Of a DNA stretch of 64,000 nt, positions 26,859 to 35,558 are shown piece after piece (position 1 is the first letter of the stretch; each line of letters opens with the position of its first letter). Where the stretch lies: assembly GCF_014851585.1 (NCBI RefSeq), contig NZ_JACVAB010000005.1, positions 372,001 through 436,000 of the forward strand, given 5' to 3'. The DNA is from Agrobacterium sp. AGB01 (GTDB lineage: Bacteria > Pseudomonadota > Alphaproteobacteria > Rhizobiales > Rhizobiaceae). A model generated the notes under the pieces. The model had not been told where the DNA came from and searched no databases. It saw only the letters and a program-made list of their open reading frames with translations. A program made the position numbers and the translations under genes.

Positions 26859-27704
26859 TTAACCCTTCGGGCTGAGATCCACCTTAAACCATTTCGTCGA
26901 AAGTTCGGCGAGCGTGCCATCCTTGGCCATTTCGCCAAGTGCCTTGTCGAGGATGGCCTTAAGTTCCGGTTCTTCCTTGCGCAGGCCGATGCAAACATTG
27001 GTCGCCTGAATGCCGCCGACAAGCAGTGGACCGCTGGTTGCCAGCGTACCTTTGCTGGCGTCTGCGCGGTCGCGGGCAAACACGACATTGTCGAACTGCC
27101 CGTCAAGGCGGCCGCCTTCGATGTCAAGTTGCACCTGCTCGGAGGACTTATAAGTCTTGATTTCGACGACGTCTCCGAAGTTCTGCTCAACAAATTTCAA
27201 CTGGCTGGTGGAAAGAGAGGCACCAAGTGTCATGCCCTTCAGCGCATCCTTGATTTCGGCAATCGCCTTTTTGCCTTCGTCGGTGTCGGTGTTGAGATGC
27301 TCGCCGGTGTGCGGCAGCTTCGTCAGCGGACCATCTGCGGCAACCAGGAACGTGTTGGGCGTGATGACGTAAGGGTCAGAGAAGTCGATGACCTTGCGGC
27401 GCTCCTCGTTCGGACCCATGGTCAAAACGGCGTCAAACTTGCCGGCAAGAAGCGACGGAATCTGGCTATCCCAGTCCTGTGCAACAATATTGCATTCGAG
27501 TTGAGCGCGCTTGCAGACCTCTTTGATTACATCGAGGTCGAGGCCTTGGAGTTCACCGCTGGCGGTGGTGGAGTTAAAGGGCGGAAATGCACCTTCGACA
27601 CCAATGGTGACCTGCTTCCAGTCTTTGGCGAGTGCCGTGCTGCCGAAAAGCATCGAAAATGCGCAGAGCGCGGTGGCTGTTGCGAGAGCGGATTTCTTGA
27701 ACAT
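26859..27704 (-). CDS. Amino-acid/opine ABC transporter substrate-binding protein
   Basis: A 281-residue periplasmic binding protein of the lysine/arginine/ornithine/histidine/opine group. The signal peptide ends near TALAK (residue 26). Motifs are VTIGVEGAFPPFNSTTASGELQGLDLDVI, the Cys pair in EVCKRAQLECNIVAQDWDSQIPSLLAGKFDAV, and RRKVIDFSDPY. The start ATG 27704 has a GAGGGAA site; the frame is open 16 codons further. A likely operator lies at 27826-27841 and resembles the one at the IclR promoter, so the gene probably belongs to the IclR regulon and serves the permeases and ATPase at 31269-33498, which lack their own binding protein. Confidence 0.9.
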   Translation of the reverse strand: MFKKSALATATALCAFSMLFGSTALAKDWKQVTIGVEGAFPPFNSTTASGELQGLDLDVIKEVCKRAQLECNIVAQDWDSQIPSLLAGKFDAVLTMGPNEERRKVIDFSDPYVITPNTFLVAADGPLTKLPHTGEHLNTDTDEGKKAIAEIKDALKGMTLGASLSTSQLKFVEQNFGDVVEIKTYKSSEQVQLDIEGGRLDGQFDNVVFARDRADASKGTLATSGPLLVGGIQATNVCIGLRKEEPELKAILDKALGEMAKDGTLAELSTKWFKVDLSPKG

Positions 27705-27825
27705 GGTTCCCTCATTTTTATTGGTTGGGTAGCGGAGACCGACATCCGGCACCTGGATTAGGTGATGCCGGGCCTGACTAACAATCAGTTTGTACCTGCG
27801 CGTTGTCCCTGAAAAGAGAAATGGC

Positions 27826-27841
27826 GTTCATGTATGTGAAT
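27826..27841. promoter_or_regulatory. Operator-like palindrome upstream of the binding-protein gene
   Basis: GTTCATGTATGTGAAT, a 5-6-5 inverted repeat of GTTCA with one mismatch. It matches the site at 30394-30409 in 14 of 16 positions and lies 122 bases before the binding-protein start. It is a candidate for the IclR-family regulator of this island. Confidence 0.5.
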
Positions 27842-27871
27842 TAAGTTCAGAAAAACAACTAATGTTTCGAT

Positions 27872-27910
27872 GCAAAACGAAAACACCCGGCGCAGCTGAA
27901 TGCGCCGGGT
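27872..27910 (-). terminator. Rho-independent terminator of the IclR-SDR-deacetylase operon
   Basis: Perfect 9-bp stem ACCCGGCGC / GCGCCGGGT (27885-27910), loop 8 bases. On the minus strand it is followed by GTTTTCGTTTTG. It lies 30 bases after the deacetylase stop codon. Confidence 0.75.
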
Positions 27911-27939
27911 CGGGGCGTTTGGGAAGACGCGGCCTACCC

Positions 27940-28842
27940 TTATGGGCAGGAGGATTTTGCGTATCTCACAACATCCGCATGCGTTGCAAACCAGACATCC
28001 TGGCGCGTCTGGATGTGCCCGATCAGCTCCCTCAAAATCCACAGCCGGCTGCGATGTCCTATGATGTCGGGATGCATGGTCAACTGGAAAAGGCCACCTT
28101 CATCATAGGCCTCGTCAAATTCCCGCATGAATATTTTCAGGATATCGTGCGGTGCGATCTGGGGACGAAGTCCGCCCCAGCGATCCATGACCAGATAGGC
28201 GGCGTCATCGCGGATCCATTCGACAGGTAGTTCGATGACGCCTGATGGCGCGCCGTCAAGCAGCAGCTCATAGCAATCCACGTCCGCCATTAACGAAGAG
28301 TCATAAAGCAGACCCATCTCGGCTGTAATCTTCAATGTGTTTTCGCTGAAATCCCATGAAGGCGTACGAATGCCGACAGGGCGGATGCCAGTGATCTGTT
28401 CCAGCGTATCGGCGGCGCGATACTGCAAATCTCTTTCCGTCGTTTCATCCAGCAGCGTGTTGCGTTCGTGAATCCAGCCATGCAGGCCGATTTCGTGTCC
28501 TTCGGCAATCAGGGCGCGCTGTTCGTCCGGATAGTGCAGGGCAGTGATGGCTGGCACAAAAAAGGTTGCCGGGATGGCCTTTTCGGCCAGTAGCCGAAGG
28601 ATGCGCGGTATACCTTGCCGGGGACCGAAATGACCCTGCGACAGGGCGGATATCGACTTGCCGCCATCGCGCAGTTCGAACGTATCGTGGTCGGAATCAA
28701 ACGAAAGCGCGACGGCACATTTCGCATCATTTGGCCAGGTTGTCGGTTTGAGACTACGCCCGGCGCGAGCACGGTTCATCAAACCCTGAAGCCGGTCTTC
28801 AGGCCAGGTCCATGTGGGGAGTACGGTGTTTTCGGTGCTCAC
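27940..28842 (-). CDS. Polysaccharide deacetylase family protein
   Basis: A 300-residue NodB-homology metal hydrolase without signal peptide. Motif 1 is SFDSDHDTFELRD (Asp49, Asp51), motif 2 is GHEIGLHGWIHE (His121 and His125 as metal ligands), motif 3 GIRTPSWDFSE, and the late LTMHPDIIGHRSRL supplies the catalytic His. Cytoplasmic members of this group (PuuE, HpPgdA-like, cyclic imidase) often act on small amides or imides, not on polysaccharide. The start is GTG 28842, overlapping the SDR stop by 4 bases. With an amino-acid-like ABC importer under the same regulator, hydrolysis of an N-acyl or cyclic amide ligand is plausible. Confidence 0.85.
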   Translation of the reverse strand: MSTENTVLPTWTWPEDRLQGLMNRARAGRSLKPTTWPNDAKCAVALSFDSDHDTFELRDGGKSISALSQGHFGPRQGIPRILRLLAEKAIPATFFVPAITALHYPDEQRALIAEGHEIGLHGWIHERNTLLDETTERDLQYRAADTLEQITGIRPVGIRTPSWDFSENTLKITAEMGLLYDSSLMADVDCYELLLDGAPSGVIELPVEWIRDDAAYLVMDRWGGLRPQIAPHDILKIFMREFDEAYDEGGLFQLTMHPDIIGHRSRLWILRELIGHIQTRQDVWFATHADVVRYAKSSCP

Positions 28843-29606
28843 GAGACCGGTCCTCCGCTGACTGAAAGGGTCTGGCCGGTAATCCAGCTGGCAAAGGGTG
28901 AGGCAAGGAAGAGGACGGCGTTTGAGATGTCGTCCGGCTGACCGATACGACGCAACGGGATCTGGTCGAGCATGGCTTGCTGTCCGTCATCGCCATATGA
29001 GGCCCATTGGCGTTCGTAGTCCGGGCTGGTGCGCAGGAAACCGGGCGCAACTGCATTGACGTTGATGCCGAAGGGGCCAAGCTCATGGGCGAGCTGCCGG
29101 GCAAGACTGATGAGGGCCGCCTTGGCACTGGCATAGGCCTGAATGCCAGTGAGGCTGACACCGAGCCCAGCACCACTCGAAATGAACACCATCTTGCCAG
29201 CGCCCTGCGCCTTCATGGCGGGAACGACGGCGCGTGCGACCAGGAACGCGCCGCGTACGTTGACGTTGTAGATGCTGTCCCAGTCCGCTGCGGGGACGGT
29301 CTCGACCGGCTGACGTTTCTGCCCCAATACGCCGCCTGCGACATGAACGAAGATGTCGAATTCACCGCCTTGTTCGGCTACCACTTCTGAAATGCTATCC
29401 TCATCTGTCACGTCCAGCCTGGCAGTGATGATTGAGCCTCCGCGTTTGGCGATCGTGCTGTTGCGCAGGGGTTCCAATTCGGCCAGATTGACATCCGTTG
29501 CCACGACTGTGGCACCATCGGCTGCAAAGGCTTCGCAGATGGCGCGTCCTATACCGCGGGCAGCACCCGTGACGAGCACGCGCTTTCCTTCAAATTGAAT
29601 ATCCAT
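28839..29606 (-). CDS. Short-chain dehydrogenase/reductase
   Basis: A 255-residue classical SDR. Cofactor motif TGAARGIG at residues 12-19, HVAGG in place of NNAG, catalytic Ser in VFISSGAG, and YASAKAA for Tyr and Lys. The end GQTLSVSGGPVS is usual. The ATG at 29606 begins one base after the IclR stop codon, so the two are coupled; the open frame extends upstream but without support. A second SDR is transcribed divergently from the same regulatory region (30482-31231). Both probably oxidise or reduce a hydroxy/keto intermediate of the imported compound. Confidence 0.9.
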   Translation of the reverse strand: MDIQFEGKRVLVTGAARGIGRAICEAFAADGATVVATDVNLAELEPLRNSTIAKRGGSIITARLDVTDEDSISEVVAEQGGEFDIFVHVAGGVLGQKRQPVETVPAADWDSIYNVNVRGAFLVARAVVPAMKAQGAGKMVFISSGAGLGVSLTGIQAYASAKAALISLARQLAHELGPFGINVNAVAPGFLRTSPDYERQWASYGDDGQQAMLDQIPLRRIGQPDDISNAVLFLASPFASWITGQTLSVSGGPVS

Positions 29607-29607
29607 G

Positions 29608-30399
29608 TCACTGATTTTCCGTGTTTGGGCTCTTGTAGCCGAGCCGGGAGCTGAGTTCGTCCGCATTGCGGATAACGGCGGCGATCATTCTGTCACGGCT
29701 TGCATCGAAGCGCGCCGTGACAGTGGCGATGTTGAGAGCAGCGATTACCTCACCCGTTGCGTCGCGCACTGGTGCGGCAACGCCGGATCCGCCCGCAACG
29801 GCCTCCTGGTCGCTGATTGCATATCCGTTCTGACGGGCTGTTTCGATAATCCTGCGGATTTGCACACGGTCGATGACGGTGTGATCCGTAATCTGCACGA
29901 TGCGTTCGCGGGCTAGATAGGCTGCCGTTTTTTCCGGTTTCCAATAACCGAGCAGAACACGGCCCATCGCGGTGCAGAAGGAGGCATCTGACCCGGTCAG
30001 GTCAGAATCAAAACGCACGAGTTGGTGGCTGACGCTTTTGGCGAGAAGCTTGATGCGACCATCGCGGCGACGCGCGCCAAGAAAGACTGTTTCTCCCTCG
30101 GTATCGCGTAGGGCATCCATGATCGGCTGTGCCGTCGCGATCAACTGCGCATCACGCCCGCTTGACCAGCCGGGTCCGTTACGGAAGGCCTCGTGGATAC
30201 GGTAGGCCTCGGACTCGTCCCGCGTGACGTAAGCGCGGGACACCAGGGTCGCGAGCAAATTGAAGGTGCTGCTCTTGGGGTATCCCAGTTCCGAGACAAT
30301 CATCTTCAGGGTCAGGGGTTTCTGTGCGCGGGCAAGAAGCTCCAGAACTTCCAGAACACGAACGGCGGATTTCACTTCAGAGTCAGTATTGTTGTTCAT
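29608..30399 (-). CDS. IclR-family transcriptional regulator
   Basis: A 263-residue regulator: winged HTH at residues about 8-70 (SAVRVLEVLELLARAQKPLTL, ELGYPKSSTFNLLATLVSRAYV) and the IclR effector domain (ETVFLGARRRDGRIKLLAK, TAMGRVLLGYWKPE, GYAISDQEAVAGGSGVAAPVRDATGEVIAALNI). The ATG 30399 lies inside the palindrome 30394-30409, so binding there should also control its own gene. It heads the minus-strand SDR-deacetylase operon and is divergent from the SDR-ABC operon. The effector is probably the imported substrate or a breakdown product. Confidence 0.92.
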   Translation of the reverse strand: MNNNTDSEVKSAVRVLEVLELLARAQKPLTLKMIVSELGYPKSSTFNLLATLVSRAYVTRDESEAYRIHEAFRNGPGWSSGRDAQLIATAQPIMDALRDTEGETVFLGARRRDGRIKLLAKSVSHQLVRFDSDLTGSDASFCTAMGRVLLGYWKPEKTAAYLARERIVQITDHTVIDRVQIRRIIETARQNGYAISDQEAVAGGSGVAAPVRDATGEVIAALNIATVTARFDASRDRMIAAVIRNADELSSRLGYKSPNTENQ

Positions 30400-30409
30400 A
30401 TATGTGAAC
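30394..30409. promoter_or_regulatory. Operator-like palindrome between the IclR gene and the SDR-ABC operon
   Basis: GTTCATATATGTGAAC: perfect outer half-sites GTTCA / TGAAC separated by six bases. It overlaps the IclR start codon and lies 73 bases before the divergent SDR gene. A near-identical copy is at 27826-27841. Confidence 0.55.
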
Positions 30410-30481
30410 CAAATTCTCATTGAAGAATATTGTTGCAGCCATACCATGTGTGGGAAATTTTGAAAAGGAGTAGTTTGAGAC

Positions 30482-31231
30482 ATGAGTGCACATGAGAAGG
30501 TCGCAATCGTCACTGGCGGTGCGCGCGGAATCGGCAAGGCGTGTGCCATGGATCTTGCACGAGCGGGATACACGCTGGTTCTCGTTGATCTCCTGGAAAA
30601 AGAGCTTGCCGAGACAGCAGCATTGATTTCGGCGGAAGGTCGCAAGGTCCTGACATTCGTTGCCGACGTTTCGAGCCATCAGCGTGCGGGCGAGGTTGTT
30701 GCGCAGACCATCGAGGCTTTCGGCCGGATTGACTTTCTCCTCAATAATGCCGGCCGTTCGGCGCCAGTGGGTATCCTTGATATCTCCGAGGATGAGTTCG
30801 ACCGGGCCATCGCGATCAACCTGAAGAGCTGCTTCAACTATATCCAGCACACTGCGCCACACATGTTGAAGCAGGGCGGAGGTCGCATCGTCTCCATGTC
30901 GTCCCTCAATGCACTATCGGGTGGTGTCACTGCGGCCGTCAGCCGTTTTGCCTATGCTGCCGCAAAGGCTGGGATTCTCGGTATGACACGTGCACTGGCC
31001 AAGGAACTTGGGCCCGTGATCGCGATCAACGCTATATGCCCGGGTGTCATTCGCACCGAGATTGACACCAACGTCACTGACCGTGCCGATGAGGTGATCA
31101 AGGGCATTGCACTCGGTCGGCTTGGCTGTGCCGATGACGTCGCGCGGCTGGTAACATTCCTCGCAACGTCCGAACCGTGCTTCATGACTGGCCAAACGCT
31201 GACAGTCGACGGTTTCCAGTTCAACGTTTGA
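30482..31231 (+). CDS. Short-chain dehydrogenase/reductase
   Basis: A 249-residue SDR with GGARGIG cofactor motif (residues 12-18), NNAG at about 90, SMSSLN catalytic Ser, and YAAAKAG for Tyr/Lys; the C-terminus ends GQTLTVDGFQFNV. It resembles 3-ketoacyl-ACP-reductase-like catabolic SDRs. AGGAG lies about 12 bases before the ATG. It is the first gene of the plus-strand operon with two permeases and an ATPase (gap 37 bases), and is regulated from the shared IclR region. It is not a copy of the SDR at 28839-29606; identity is moderate at best. Confidence 0.9.
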   Translation: MSAHEKVAIVTGGARGIGKACAMDLARAGYTLVLVDLLEKELAETAALISAEGRKVLTFVADVSSHQRAGEVVAQTIEAFGRIDFLLNNAGRSAPVGILDISEDEFDRAIAINLKSCFNYIQHTAPHMLKQGGGRIVSMSSLNALSGGVTAAVSRFAYAAAKAGILGMTRALAKELGPVIAINAICPGVIRTEIDTNVTDRADEVIKGIALGRLGCADDVARLVTFLATSEPCFMTGQTLTVDGFQFNV

Positions 31232-31268
31232 GCCGCTGCCGGAACGATTTTAGAAGGACAGGGCAAAG

Positions 31269-31988
31269 ATGATGGAGCTCTTGCAACTGGTGAGTTTCGG
31301 TCCCGATGGATGGGGCCCAGCCTTGCTCACAGCCGCTCTCATGACGGTCGCGGTGGCGGGATGTGGCTTCCTAATCGGTGTTATCATTGGTGCCTTCATC
31401 GCCTGGGGCAAGCTGGCTGGTAATTTGCCGGTCCGCTTGTCTGCCGATGCCTACACCACTGTCCTGCGCGGCATTCCCGACCTCTTGGTAATTTACCTTT
31501 TCTACTTCGGCGGTAGCATGGCCGTGACCGGGCTCTTCAACCTTTGGGGCGAGACCGGCTTTGTCGGCACGCCACCTTTTGCTGCCGGTGCAACGGCCAT
31601 CGGTGTCGTTTCCGGTGCTTATCAGGCAGAGGTGTTCCGTGGGGCGTTCCGCGTGCTCGCAAAGGGCGAGATCGAGGCAGGCAAAGCGGCGGGCATGAGC
31701 CCTTTTTTGCTGTTCCGTCGTATCATTGCACCTCAGGTTTTTCGCCATGCACTGCCAGGTATCGGCAATATCTGGCAAATGGCCCTGAAGGAATCTGCAC
31801 TGATTTCCGTCACGGGTCTGGTCGAATTGCTTCGCCAGTCGCAAATCGCCGCTGGATCTACCCGCAAGCCGTTTGAGTTCTATCTCATCGCGGGGGCGAT
31901 TTTTCTTGTCATCACCTGGGTGTCGCAACGGGTGTTTTCATGGCTTGAGAGACGTGCGCGCCGCCGCATGGCCGGAGGGCTTGCCTGA
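31269..31988 (+). CDS. Amino-acid/opine ABC transporter permease (HisQ/OccQ-like)
   Basis: A 239-residue inner-membrane permease with about five helices, the N-terminal GWGPALLTAALMTVAVAG, the helix VLRGIPDLLVIYLFYFGG typical of HisQ/OccQ, and the EAA loop GEIEAGKAAGMSPFLLFRRIIAPQ. It pairs with the next gene as a heterodimer. Its stop and the next ATG share one base (TGATG). ATG 31269 or the adjacent ATG 31272 may be the start. Confidence 0.92.
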   Translation: MMELLQLVSFGPDGWGPALLTAALMTVAVAGCGFLIGVIIGAFIAWGKLAGNLPVRLSADAYTTVLRGIPDLLVIYLFYFGGSMAVTGLFNLWGETGFVGTPPFAAGATAIGVVSGAYQAEVFRGAFRVLAKGEIEAGKAAGMSPFLLFRRIIAPQVFRHALPGIGNIWQMALKESALISVTGLVELLRQSQIAAGSTRKPFEFYLIAGAIFLVITWVSQRVFSWLERRARRRMAGGLA

Positions 31989-32707
31989 TGGATCCGCGCT
32001 TTGTCTACAACAGCTTCGTCCAGCTTCTTGCCGGTGTGCCCCTGACGCTCGAGCTAACCGCTTTTGCTTTCAGTCTTGGCTTGCTCCTGGCAGTGCTGAT
32101 TTCACTGATGCAAATTTCCAGCTTCTGGATATTGCGTGCTCCGGCCAGTGTTTATGTCTTTGCCATTCGTGGCACCCCGCTGCTCGTCCAGATCTTCCTG
32201 ATCTATTATGGTCTGGGTCAGTTCCGGCCGACCTTGCAAAGCTTTGGGCTCTGGCAGTTCTTCCGCGAAGCCTATTGGTGCGGCATTCTTGCGCTGGCGC
32301 TTAACAGCGCTGCCTATGGAAGCGAAGTATTGCGTGGCGGCCTGATGTCAGTCTCCAAACGCGAAATCGAGGCAGGTCGTGCTTGCGGCATGTCCGGCCT
32401 GTTACTCTACCGTCGTATCATCCTGCCACTGGCACTGCGTCAAGCGTTGCCGGCTTATGGAAACGAACTGATCCTGATGGTCAAGGCGACCTCGCTCGTC
32501 TCAATCATCACCATGATGGAAGTCACTGGCATCGCGGCGCGACTGATCTCCGAGACGTACCGTCCGGTGGAAGTGTTTATTGCTGCAGGGACAATATATC
32601 TGATCATCAATTTCCTCCTGACGCGCGCAATCTCGATTTTGGATTGGTGGTTGACACCCCATCTGCGCAGCATTCCGACAACCGGCAAAATGGAGCACGC
32701 CCAATGA
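31988..32707 (+). CDS. Amino-acid/opine ABC transporter permease (HisM/OccM-like)
   Basis: A 239-residue permease, partner of the preceding one. Visible features: GVPLTLELTAFAFSLGLLLAVL, the helix [22 protein letters not shown] diagnostic for HisM/OccM, and the loop REIEAGRACGMSGLLLYRRIILPLALRQALPAYGNE. It overlaps the ATPase gene by 4 bases. The pair should import a basic amino acid, opine or similar ligand captured by the protein encoded at 26859-27704. Confidence 0.92.
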   Translation: MDPRFVYNSFVQLLAGVPLTLELTAFAFSLGLLLAVLISLMQISSFWILRAPASVYVFAIRGTPLLVQIFLIYYGLGQFRPTLQSFGLWQFFREAYWCGILALALNSAAYGSEVLRGGLMSVSKREIEAGRACGMSGLLLYRRIILPLALRQALPAYGNELILMVKATSLVSIITMMEVTGIAARLISETYRPVEVFIAAGTIYLIINFLLTRAISILDWWLTPHLRSIPTTGKMEHAQ

Positions 32708-33498
32708 CTGAAGAGGCAGCCATGCAACCCGTTATCTCTCTGCGCAGCCTGCGCAAAAGCTTCGGGACGCTCGAAGTCCTCAAAGGCATCTCGCTGGATG
32801 CCCGTAAAGGCGAGGTCATCGCGATCCTTGGTTCTTCGGGTTCCGGCAAGAGTACGATGCTGCGTTGCATCAACATGTTGGAAATTCCGACAGCTGGTGA
32901 GGTCGTGGTGACAGGGGAAACCGTCAAGCTCAAAAAGCAGGGTAACGGTCTTGCCATTGCCGATGGTCGGCAGATCGATGGTATTCGTGCACGCGCCGCT
33001 ATGGTCTTTCAGAGCTTCAATTTATGGTCTCACATGACCATTCTTGAGAATCTCATCGAGGCACCGGTCCACGTCCAGGGGCGCCCGCGCGCAGAATGTG
33101 TTGTTGAAGCTCGTGCCCTTCTGGAAAAGGTCGGGATTGCCGACAAAAGCGATGCCTATCCTGGTCATCTTTCCGGTGGGCAGCAGCAACGTGCTGCGAT
33201 TGCCCGGGCGCTCGCCATGCATCCCCAGGTCATGTTGTTCGACGAGCCGACTTCGGCACTGGATCCCGAACGCGTGGGCGAGGTTCTGGCCGTAATGCGT
33301 GCGCTTGCCAAAGAAGGAAGGACCATGTTGCTGGTGACGCATGAAATCGCTTTCGCACGCGATGTGGCAACACGTATTGTCTTCCTCCACGAGGGCGTCA
33401 TTGAGGAGGACGGTCCGACTGAAGAGGTGTTTCGTAATCCTAAATCAGAGCGGTTCCGAAAGTTCATTTCCAACACGCAGCACGCTCTCTTGGAGTAA
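32704..33498 (+). CDS. Amino-acid/opine ABC transporter ATP-binding protein (HisP-like)
   Basis: A 264-residue ATPase with Walker [10 protein letters not shown], the HisP-type insertion ([24 protein letters not shown]), signature [15 protein letters not shown], Walker [15 protein letters not shown] and switch His in VTHEIAFA. ATG 32704 overlaps the permease stop; the frame is open far upstream within the permease gene, which is coincidence. It ends the operon. It is a close relative of the ATPase at 50565-51359. Confidence 0.93.
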   Translation: MTEEAAMQPVISLRSLRKSFGTLEVLKGISLDARKGEVIAILGSSGSGKSTMLRCINMLEIPTAGEVVVTGETVKLKKQGNGLAIADGRQIDGIRARAAMVFQSFNLWSHMTILENLIEAPVHVQGRPRAECVVEARALLEKVGIADKSDAYPGHLSGGQQQRAAIARALAMHPQVMLFDEPTSALDPERVGEVLAVMRALAKEGRTMLLVTHEIAFARDVATRIVFLHEGVIEEDGPTEEVFRNPKSERFRKFISNTQHALLE

Positions 33499-34048
33499 CG
33501 TGCCGAGAAGATGACGCAATCAGCTGGATCGAAAGATAAGTCAAATTTACCGGCTTGATGGCTTCTCGATGGTCCGCATCTCTTCTCAGATTTCTCCTTA
33601 ACGACAAGCTTTAAAAGCTCGGGAGGACCTGATGTTTGAATTGAAATACAATCTATGATTGTTGTCGTCAGGCTAAATTTGTAGACGCTCAGTTTTCACG
33701 GAAGAGGCGTGTCGGCCTCTTTGTCTGATGCTTTCATTCCGAAAACAATGGCATATTTTTGCCGTAATTCGACCAGATTTCTAACACAATTCGTTGTTTT
33801 TTAGATGGATATCGAAATAAGTGACGATTGATGCCGCTTCATTACTTTTGTGTGTATTTTGCAACGTCCCGGTGGGAAGCGTCCAAAAACTTGCACTAAT
33901 TGAGGCGACGTGATTGCAACCGTGAGTGCGTCGCGTATTCTTGCCGTCAAGAAGCGGGCTTTGCCTGTTTTTATTTAACTGGTTTAGGTTTTGAGATGAT
34001 TTTCTCAAATCTGACCGATAACAATTTAATCCTTCACTGGAGGTCACT
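33499..34048. other. Intergenic region with porin promoter
   Basis: About 550 AT-rich bases between the ABC operon and the porin gene. A short hairpin AAGAGGC / GCCTCTT (33701-33720) is a possible terminator. The porin ribosome binding site GGAGG is at 34039-34043. No gene is recognised; a minus-strand frame at 33781-34071 overlaps the porin start and has no support. Such long leaders are common before abundant porins. Confidence 0.5.
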
Positions 34049-35083
34049 ATGAACATCAAGAGCCTTCTCATCGGCTCCGCTGCAGCACTCGCAGCAGTTT
34101 CTGGCGCACATGCCGCTGACGCTATCGTCGCTGCCGAGCCAGAGCCTCTGGAATACGTACGCGTTTGCGACGCTTTTGGCGCTGGCTACTTCTACATCCC
34201 AGGCACTGAAACCTGCCTGCGCATTGGTGGCGAAGTTCGTGCGACCGTCGCATTCGGCGAGGACATTGGTGGTCTGGCTCCAGGCGGTCGTTCGTCTGAC
34301 TGGAACTCCCAGGTTCGTGCTCGCGTGTTCTTCGACACGAAGACCGACTCAGAACTCGGCACCATCGGCACCTACATTCGTTTGGAGGGTGACTACCGTC
34401 CTCGCGATGGAAACGCTTCCTCGTCTCTCGAGCTTGAGCAGGCCTGGGTCAGCATCGGCGGCCTGACTGCAGGTAAAGTTCTGACCTGGTGGGATGACAT
34501 CGGCATTTACGGTGAGCTTGACGCGTTTGAAGCTGCAACAAACTTCAACACTGTCAGCTACCTCTACGACGCAGGTACATTCCGCATTGGTGTTGGCATC
34601 AACGATCTGTCTGGCGAATACTCCGACCGTGCAGGTTCCGAATTTGGTCTGCAGGGTTACGCACAGGTTGATTTCGGTTCCGCAAACGCTGCACTGCGCG
34701 GTGTTTACGACAACGAAGCTGAAGAAGGCGCCATCTATGCAACGCTCGTTGCACCGATTGGACCAGGCACTCTGGAACTCGGCGCAGGCTGGTCTTCGGG
34801 TGACAACGTATACGTCGACCGTTTTGACTCTGACTTCGCTGCCACTTCCTACGAGTGGACCGTTTCCGGTTCGTACGCTCTCAAGGCAACAGAGAAGCTG
34901 ACAATCGCTCCTTCCCTTGCTTACTGGAGCACGCAGGACAACAACGACATCTGGGGTGTTGGTGTATTGGCTGAATACCAGCTTGCAACGGGCCTTAAGG
35001 TTGGTGCGACTGTTGACTACGTTAGCCCAGACGTTGGCGACGACAACACTTCTGGCTTCTTGCGCCTGACACGTTCGTTCTAA
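34049..35083 (+). CDS. Porin, RopA/Omp2b family
   Basis: A 344-residue outer-membrane porin of the Rhizobiales-specific family. The signal peptide MNIKSLLIGSAAALAAVSGAHA (cleaved near residue 22) is followed by ADAIVAAEPEPLEYVRVCD, the two-cysteine motif region VCDAFGAGYFYIPGTETCLRIGG, alternating beta strands with RVFFDTKTDSELG, and the C-terminal strand FLRLTRSF ending in Phe. It forms a trimeric pore for small solutes. Codon use is strongly biased, as expected for an abundant protein. A strong terminator follows. The 3' end of a second copy survives at 38097-38189. Confidence 0.95.
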   Translation: MNIKSLLIGSAAALAAVSGAHAADAIVAAEPEPLEYVRVCDAFGAGYFYIPGTETCLRIGGEVRATVAFGEDIGGLAPGGRSSDWNSQVRARVFFDTKTDSELGTIGTYIRLEGDYRPRDGNASSSLELEQAWVSIGGLTAGKVLTWWDDIGIYGELDAFEAATNFNTVSYLYDAGTFRIGVGINDLSGEYSDRAGSEFGLQGYAQVDFGSANAALRGVYDNEAEEGAIYATLVAPIGPGTLELGAGWSSGDNVYVDRFDSDFAATSYEWTVSGSYALKATEKLTIAPSLAYWSTQDNNDIWGVGVLAEYQLATGLKVGATVDYVSPDVGDDNTSGFLRLTRSF

Positions 35084-35105
35084 TCTGACGAAAAGTCGAT
35101 TAATG

Positions 35106-35134
35106 AAAGCCCGGCAGAGATGCCGGGCTTTTTC
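35106..35134 (+). terminator. Rho-independent terminator of the porin gene
   Basis: Perfect 11-bp stem AAAGCCCGGCA / TGCCGGGCTTT with GAGA loop followed by TTCTTT, 22 bases after the stop codon. Confidence 0.9.
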
Positions 35135-35558
35135 TTTGCGCATAATTTGCGTGAATGAACCTTGTTCCGCGGTTGACGCGTCGTGAATAACTCGATTTTC
35201 TCAGCGGAGTCGTCTGGAGACGGTCGATCGCCTTTTCTACGACGGCAGCCCCGACAACGCCCTGATTTCCTTGGCTAGGTGTGCTACCAGGGCGCATCTT
35301 TGGTTTGCGAGGCCAGGACCTAATCGTTTGCCTCGGCTAACCGAGGTAAATCATGGTGGCGATATCGCTTATGTCCGCAGTGGCTGATGGGCTCTTCCTG
35401 CCAATAGACCTTGCGTTTCTTGCGTGTATGGTGTCGTCGCCAGGCCCGAGGCCGATCAAGCACGAAGGGTCGAGTTAGTTGTCGAACTGCTTCGGCTGTA
35501 ATCAACGATGAGAGCGGTGTGACACCCTTGTCCTTGGTTCGCTTGATGCACAATTCGC
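35135..35558. other. Intergenic region, no gene recognised
   Basis: About 420 bases between convergent genes. The minus-strand frame at 35320-35553 gives a basic, family-less product without ribosome binding site. A few repeated short words (GCCTCGGCTAACCGAGG, a small palindrome near 35330-35346) are present. I see nothing that can be named. Confidence 0.4.

Noticed and set aside
26753-27193. Long minus-strand frame overlapping the binding-protein gene
   Set aside because: Shadow of the real binding-protein frame; low-complexity Ser/Arg-rich translation.
32383-32703. In-frame extension of the HisP-like ATPase upstream into the permease gene
   Set aside because: Homology starts only after the ATG at 32704, which sits in the usual 4-base overlap.
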